Of a DNA stretch of 64,000 nucleotides, positions 61,972 through 64,000 are shown one piece after another (position 1 is the first letter of the stretch; every line of letters begins with the position of its first letter). The stretch comes from Ophiura sarsii. Its lineage: Eukaryota; Echinodermata; Ophiuroidea; Amphilepidida; Ophiuridae. The notes under the pieces were generated by a model. The model was not told where the DNA came from. It did not search any database and saw only the letters and a program-made list of their open reading frames with translations. A program made the translations under genes and the position numbers. The DNA lies in NCBI GenBank assembly GCA_035610835.1, contig CM069455.1, forward strand, positions 41,612,579-41,676,578. The letters are read 5' to 3'.

Positions 61972-63209
61972 AATAGGCTATGAGGTATGCGATTTTTTGT
62001 TTTGTTTTTTTGCTTATCCAAGCTTACGGAGAACTTTTTTTTTAAATCAAAAAAAAAAAAAATCAAAAAAAAAAAAGCGCATAGATCTACGCGCCGTAGC
62101 TCATTTCACATACCAATGCGGGCGGGCTTCTGAGACAGACCTTCTTCTTTGTTTGGCCAAACCAAGGTACAAGTTTTAAAACTGTTAATTTTTCAGTCTT
62201 TACATTGAGCACCTAGCACCTTGGCAGGTGCTATCAATGATGTGAAAGACACAGTCTATCTTCAATAGTGCCTTCAAGTATAGATATTTTACAGACAGTA
62301 ATGGACTGCACTTCACTATGATGATATGAAGGAGGGTCCTGGGGGTAGCTAAGACCTACTTTCATTCCATACTTAATTTATTATTGTCACATTTGACCAC
62401 CTTACCGTGAAGATAAATAAGAGCCAAGGGACCCAGGGGCTAGCTTTGACCTTTCATCAATAATACCTTGCAAGTACAGCAATTATAGTGCTGATCTACA
62501 GACCTTAAAGGTAGATGACCCGATCACATTTCCGATTTTCAACTTGAAGTTTTCTATTCTACATGAAAGGTCGTCCTTAAAAAAGTTGTGTTCCAAAGTT
62601 TGAGTGGCATAGCTCTAATAGTTCTTATTTTAGACGCACAAGATGCTGTGAACTGTACCCATTGAGTTGTACACAAACTATATCGGTGGTTACCACCATT
62701 CGCGGTAATTCGACGTTATTTCATCGATTTCTCCGTAATTATACCGATTTAGGCCGTCAAATTTCAGTATGATGATGAGAAAAATACGAGCTTTCATATA
62801 ATATGAAAATCTCCGTATGTTTGAAATAATTCTGTGTTACGAAAATGTGATCGGGTCATCTACCTTTAATGTAAATATATAGACGAGGGCTTAGGGACTC
62901 AGGCTAATTATGACTTACCTTCGATAGTACTTTCAAGTATAGCTATTATACCGACCTTGAAACCACACTGTGAACAGAAGATATAAACAAGGGCCTAGGG
63001 ACTCACACTTGCTTTGATCTACCGTACTGACCTACAGAGCTTAATGTAAAGATAAAGACGAGGGCTAAGGGACTCAGGCTAGTTGTGACTTACCTTCAAT
63101 AGTGCCTTCAAGTATAGCTATATTACTGGCAATATTGGCCTCCACCTCAGTCAACCAGTCAACTCTGTCTGTGCAATTGTTGTGTACTATCTCTAGTAAG
63201 TGATGGGCC
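48769..63209 (-). CDS. RNF17: RNF17/TDRD4-like coiled-coil and Tudor protein (partial, spliced)
   Basis: Six minus-strand exons, 63209-63094, 61849-61651, 60690-60569, 55554-55123, 51970-51821 and 48930-48769, join with GT-AG sites and consistent phases (all phase 1 to 2 changes close). The order is the end of a TRIM-like coiled coil, a PPMAAFTYDKDFINRIVNFG segment, an acidic DLPEDW segment, a Ser/Arg-rich linker, a Lys/Glu then Gly/Arg linker, and the first strands of a Tudor domain (VRLVHIRNPCYFFVQR). Human RNF17 has the same order, with PPRLSVNC...IICMFNNMG followed by FVSHVIDPCHFYIRK. RNF17 is a germ-granule protein linked to piRNA pathway control. Start codon and RING domain lie off the right edge; later Tudor exons are absent before the N gap. 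TDRD family assignment is firm; RNF17 itself is probable. Confidence 0.75.
48811..50052 (-). repeat. Nine-copy 138-bp array of the RNF17 Tudor exon with its 3' splice site
   Basis: Units start at 48811, 48949, 49087, 49225, 49363, 49501, 49639, 49777 and 49915. Each carries, on the minus strand, the polypyrimidine tail and AG of the intron (cttttgtttacag) and the first 120 nt of the exon up to INSECN. Copies differ at only a few sites, e.g. GCC/GCT/CCA variants giving LGRM or LSRM, one CTT-to-TTT change and one AGA-to-AAA. 138 is 46 codons and the whole block has no stop, so an exon using the outermost acceptor (50034) would be 1266 nt and add eight 46-residue repeats, with LYLLFTE read from each intron tail. 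Copy number may be affected by assembly. Confidence 0.95.
50508..51379. mobile_element. TIR element of about 870 bp
   Basis: Ends ttagggctcatgtcctttct and the inverse agaaagggcatgagcccttag, then caaccgatcttagcgcg and inverse. Contains a C run (50955-50982). No transposase frame. Confidence 0.8.
51586..51808. mobile_element. MITE family 1, copy 3, at the RNF17 exon E donor
   Basis: Ends accctgtgagcactacctgc and gcaggtagtgctcaggg. Opposite orientation to copies 1 and 2. Its right end is 12 nt from the exon E 5' splice site. Confidence 0.8.
51821..51970 (-). CDS. RNF17: RNF17-like exon E
   Basis: A 150-nt exon: a Lys/Glu/Ala run (SEKAKEKKAEEKAHAEV) then a Gly/Arg-rich part with RGAGQGGDTRR, ending TPYQPG. 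RG-type motifs are common in germ-granule proteins. Acceptor tattccag/AAAAGA, donor CAACCAG/gtgggt. A MITE (51586-51808) abuts the intron 12 nt past the donor, and a SINE tail lies about 35 nt before the acceptor. Confidence 0.78.
52003..52165 (+). mobile_element. SINE 3' part in RNF17 intron
   Basis: Shares cttagtctcaattgcc, gacccaag and gtgctgatatggatgtgcgcc with the SINE at 19288-19618 and ends in (att)n. The tRNA head is missing. It begins about 35 nt upstream of the exon E acceptor. Confidence 0.7.
52166..54618. other. RNF17 intron stretch
   Basis: Holds a family 8 MITE relative (52620-52850), the uninterrupted relative of 13168-14130 (52905-53590, with inverted ends), and the element at 53935-54180 homologous to 33530-34115. 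No exon found. Confidence 0.55.
54619..54976. mobile_element. MITE family 7 relative
   Basis: Left gatgtgttgccctcaa and right tgagggcaacacaacaaa followed by taggcctta. In RNF17 intron after exon D. Confidence 0.65.
55123..55554 (-). CDS. RNF17: RNF17-like exon D (Ser/Arg-rich linker)
   Basis: A 432-nt exon of 143 codons: low-complexity, rich in Ser, Arg, Gly and Asp (SVSHGSRESPVRSPDSYARS), then a better ordered PSVSWLRSIEDDDVDERNEA. GC content is clearly above its surroundings, as expected for coding DNA. Acceptor catgcacag/CTTTGT, chosen because it keeps the frame of exon C; the tcccag 10 nt further in would not. Donor CGAACA/gtatgt. Confidence 0.8.
56350..56488. repeat. 21-bp minisatellite
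   Basis: Six copies of gcgatgcgataccagaaaatt in the RNF17 intron after exon D upstream side. Confidence 0.92.
57115..57590. mobile_element. TIR element
   Basis: Ends acagctctatgctggttccc and gggaaccagcataatacagc, inner caacttatccatag pair. A 104-residue frame inside is probably chance. Confidence 0.72.
57632..58522. mobile_element. MITE family 3 copy split by another element
   Basis: Ends tactgtaaaagtagacattt and gtacacttttacagta, with the usual core divided by the insertion at 57719-58395. Confidence 0.82.
57719..58395. mobile_element. Long foldback inserted in a MITE
   Basis: TA-flanked ends aaactgctcacaaaaagtta and inverse. Arms run well over 200 bp each (attaccgttatttgtgctaa at 57922 with its inverse near 58180). 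Confidence 0.85.
58523..59845. other. RNF17 intron stretch without gene
   Basis: AT-rich, no recognisable repeat boundary or exon. Short frames here match no family I know. Confidence 0.45.
59846..60258. mobile_element. MITE family 7 relative
   Basis: Left gttgtgttgccctcagcgac, right gagggcaacacaac then ggccttat; arms contain cgaccgaccc. Interior is T- and A-rich. Confidence 0.72.
60569..60690 (-). CDS. RNF17: RNF17-like exon C (acidic)
   Basis: A 122-nt exon of 40 codons, strongly acidic: GDWMSEDDLPEDWTEEDISD, then DVLKESEAFKVDEQGQVKIK. Acceptor cttttttag/GGGAGA, donor TAAAG/gtaaat. No domain recognised. Confidence 0.8.
61128..61537. mobile_element. MITE family 7 relative
   Basis: Left taggccaac, gttgtgttgccctcatccgg; right ccggccgg, gtgagggcaacacaac, ggccttat. 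T-rich interior. Confidence 0.75.
61651..61849 (-). CDS. RNF17: RNF17-like exon B
   Basis: A 199-nt exon: the coiled coil ends (LKTENDSDGNILQMVSTL), followed by AADLPCHYVVPKGLPPMAAF and DKDFINRIVNFG, the pattern seen after the coiled coil of RNF17 and TRIM proteins. Acceptor tctgacacag/ATGCAT, donor ATCTAG/gtaagt. A TIR element begins 21 nt upstream of the acceptor, so the branch site probably lies in transposon sequence. Confidence 0.82.
61870..62160. mobile_element. TIR element family 9, copy 2
   Basis: Ends aaggccaaacaaagaagatag and inverse cttcttctttgtttggcc. It starts 21 nt upstream of the RNF17 exon B acceptor. Confidence 0.8.
62515..62869. mobile_element. piggyBac-like MITE family 8, copy 2
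   Basis: Same length and sequence as 33669-34022 with TTAA flanks; both copies start ttaaaggtagatgacccgat in the plus direction, yet the interiors run inverse to one another. Diverged relatives lie near 28560-28890 and 52620-52850. Confidence 0.85.
63094..63209 (-). CDS. RNF17: RNF17-like exon A (coiled coil)
   Basis: A 116-nt exon with 38 full codons: AHHLLEIVHNNCTDRVDWLT, then EVEANIASNIAILEGTIE. Heptad-like spacing of I/L/V fits the coiled coil after a B-box. Acceptor gactacag/GGCCCA, donor GAAG/gtaagt. At least one exon must lie upstream, outside the window. Confidence 0.8.
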
Positions 63210-63465
63210 CTGTAGTCAAATGAAGGACGACAAATTATCATCAGGATCAGCAATCAGCATGTGTGTGGTAAAAGGTAATTTCCAGTTACAAAGCCAATCT
63301 ACTCATAAAACCCACATAAGGCAAAATAACAATTGTTATGTTGTCCTCCACAGACAGCTATCAGAGAGGAGGGGCGGGCGGGCGGATCTTTTTTCTTTCT
63401 TTTTTACCAGCTGAAGCTCAAAGTTCAGCCAACAAGAAGTTGAAATCACTCAAAGAGTCGTACAT

Positions 63466-63919
63466 ATACACTCGTCAAAAGAAGTTCCTGGACACTCATT
63501 GAAGTTCAAATATTTCACATAAATATTTAATATAAATTAAACAATTGCATGTCAAAATAAGCAGACAATAATTCTCTATCATGTCTGTATGAAATTAAGA
63601 TGTACGCATTCATGCATGGCTGAGCACATTCATTAAGCAATGGTAAGGTGTGTAAAAGGAAATTGCAAGAAATGAGCATTTACAGTCATTTGAATGGAGG
63701 GATTATCCATTTGTTTGCAATCTTCTTGCCATTGTCAAGTGAATGGGATCTGCCATGCATGAGTGATCATGTCTAAATTCCATGTTAAGCTGTTAGAGGA
63801 TTACTTTCTGCTTATTTTGATATACAATTATATATATATAATCATATATATAATTATATATATTCTATTAAATATTAATTTAATTTAAGTGTCCAAGAAC
63901 TTCTTTTGCCGAGTGTATG
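63466..63919. mobile_element. Tc1/mariner-like MITE
   Basis: Ends acactcgtcaaaagaagttc and gaacttcttttgccgagtgt, then ctggacac / gtgtccaa. TA-rich centre. In the intron upstream of RNF17 exon A. Confidence 0.78.
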
Positions 63920-64000
63920 TTATAAACACTTAATTTAATATTCAATGCCATTTAAACTGTTTTAAAAAAAATCGGGATTTTTTGTTTTTTTGTTTTTTGA

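Overview
The window looks like a stretch of animal nuclear genome. Genes are split by long AT-rich introns with GT-AG junctions, there is no operon structure, and transposon debris is very dense (terminal-inverted-repeat elements, truncated LINEs, tRNA-derived SINEs). The two genes and the repeat style suggest a marine invertebrate, perhaps an echinoderm or hemichordate, but the species cannot be read from the sequence. One run of exactly 100 N (47999-48098) marks an assembly join.

Two protein-coding genes are supported, both on the minus strand. (1) ATE1, arginyl-tRNA--protein transferase, is complete from the ATG at 44833 to the TGA at 6676. Ten exons used per transcript, plus one alternative exon, keep phase across every junction and give a 512-residue protein. 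It carries two alternative 129-nt exons (27347-27475 and 25166-25294) that match the mutually exclusive pair 7a/7b of vertebrate ATE1. (2) An RNF17/TDRD4-like germline protein (coiled-coil region followed by a Tudor domain) is represented by six exons from 63209 to 48769. Its start lies beyond the window's right edge, and its later Tudor exons are not found before the assembly gap.

The most unusual feature is how exons have been duplicated. The RNF17 Tudor exon, with its 3' splice site, is repeated nine times as a 138-bp unit (48811-50052). The unit is a multiple of three and has no stop, so each of nine acceptors would give an in-frame protein. ATE1 exon 3 is present three times with its 3' splice site (units of about 510 bp, 37073-38645). 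The head of ATE1 exon 5 is present three times (119-bp units, 30575-30931), and decayed copies of its tail lie at 28905-29110. The tail of exon 7b is duplicated across its 5' splice site (25027-25200). Splice-junction-spanning tandem duplication therefore affects four of the 17 exons read here.

Layout: 1-6675, 3' flank of ATE1, almost all foldback and TIR elements; 6676-44833, ATE1 with introns full of MITEs, minisatellites and LINE 3' ends; 43050-44215, a broken plus-strand LINE reverse transcriptase inside ATE1 intron 1; 45300-46890, a minus-strand LINE interrupted by a hAT-like element with an 8-bp target duplication; 47829-47902, a tRNA-Asn-like gene; 47999-48098, gap; 48330-63209, RNF17-like gene with repeats in its introns; 63466-63919, a Tc1/mariner-like element. 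The two genes are not expected to work together: ATE1 acts in the Arg/N-degron pathway, RNF17 in germline piRNA biology.
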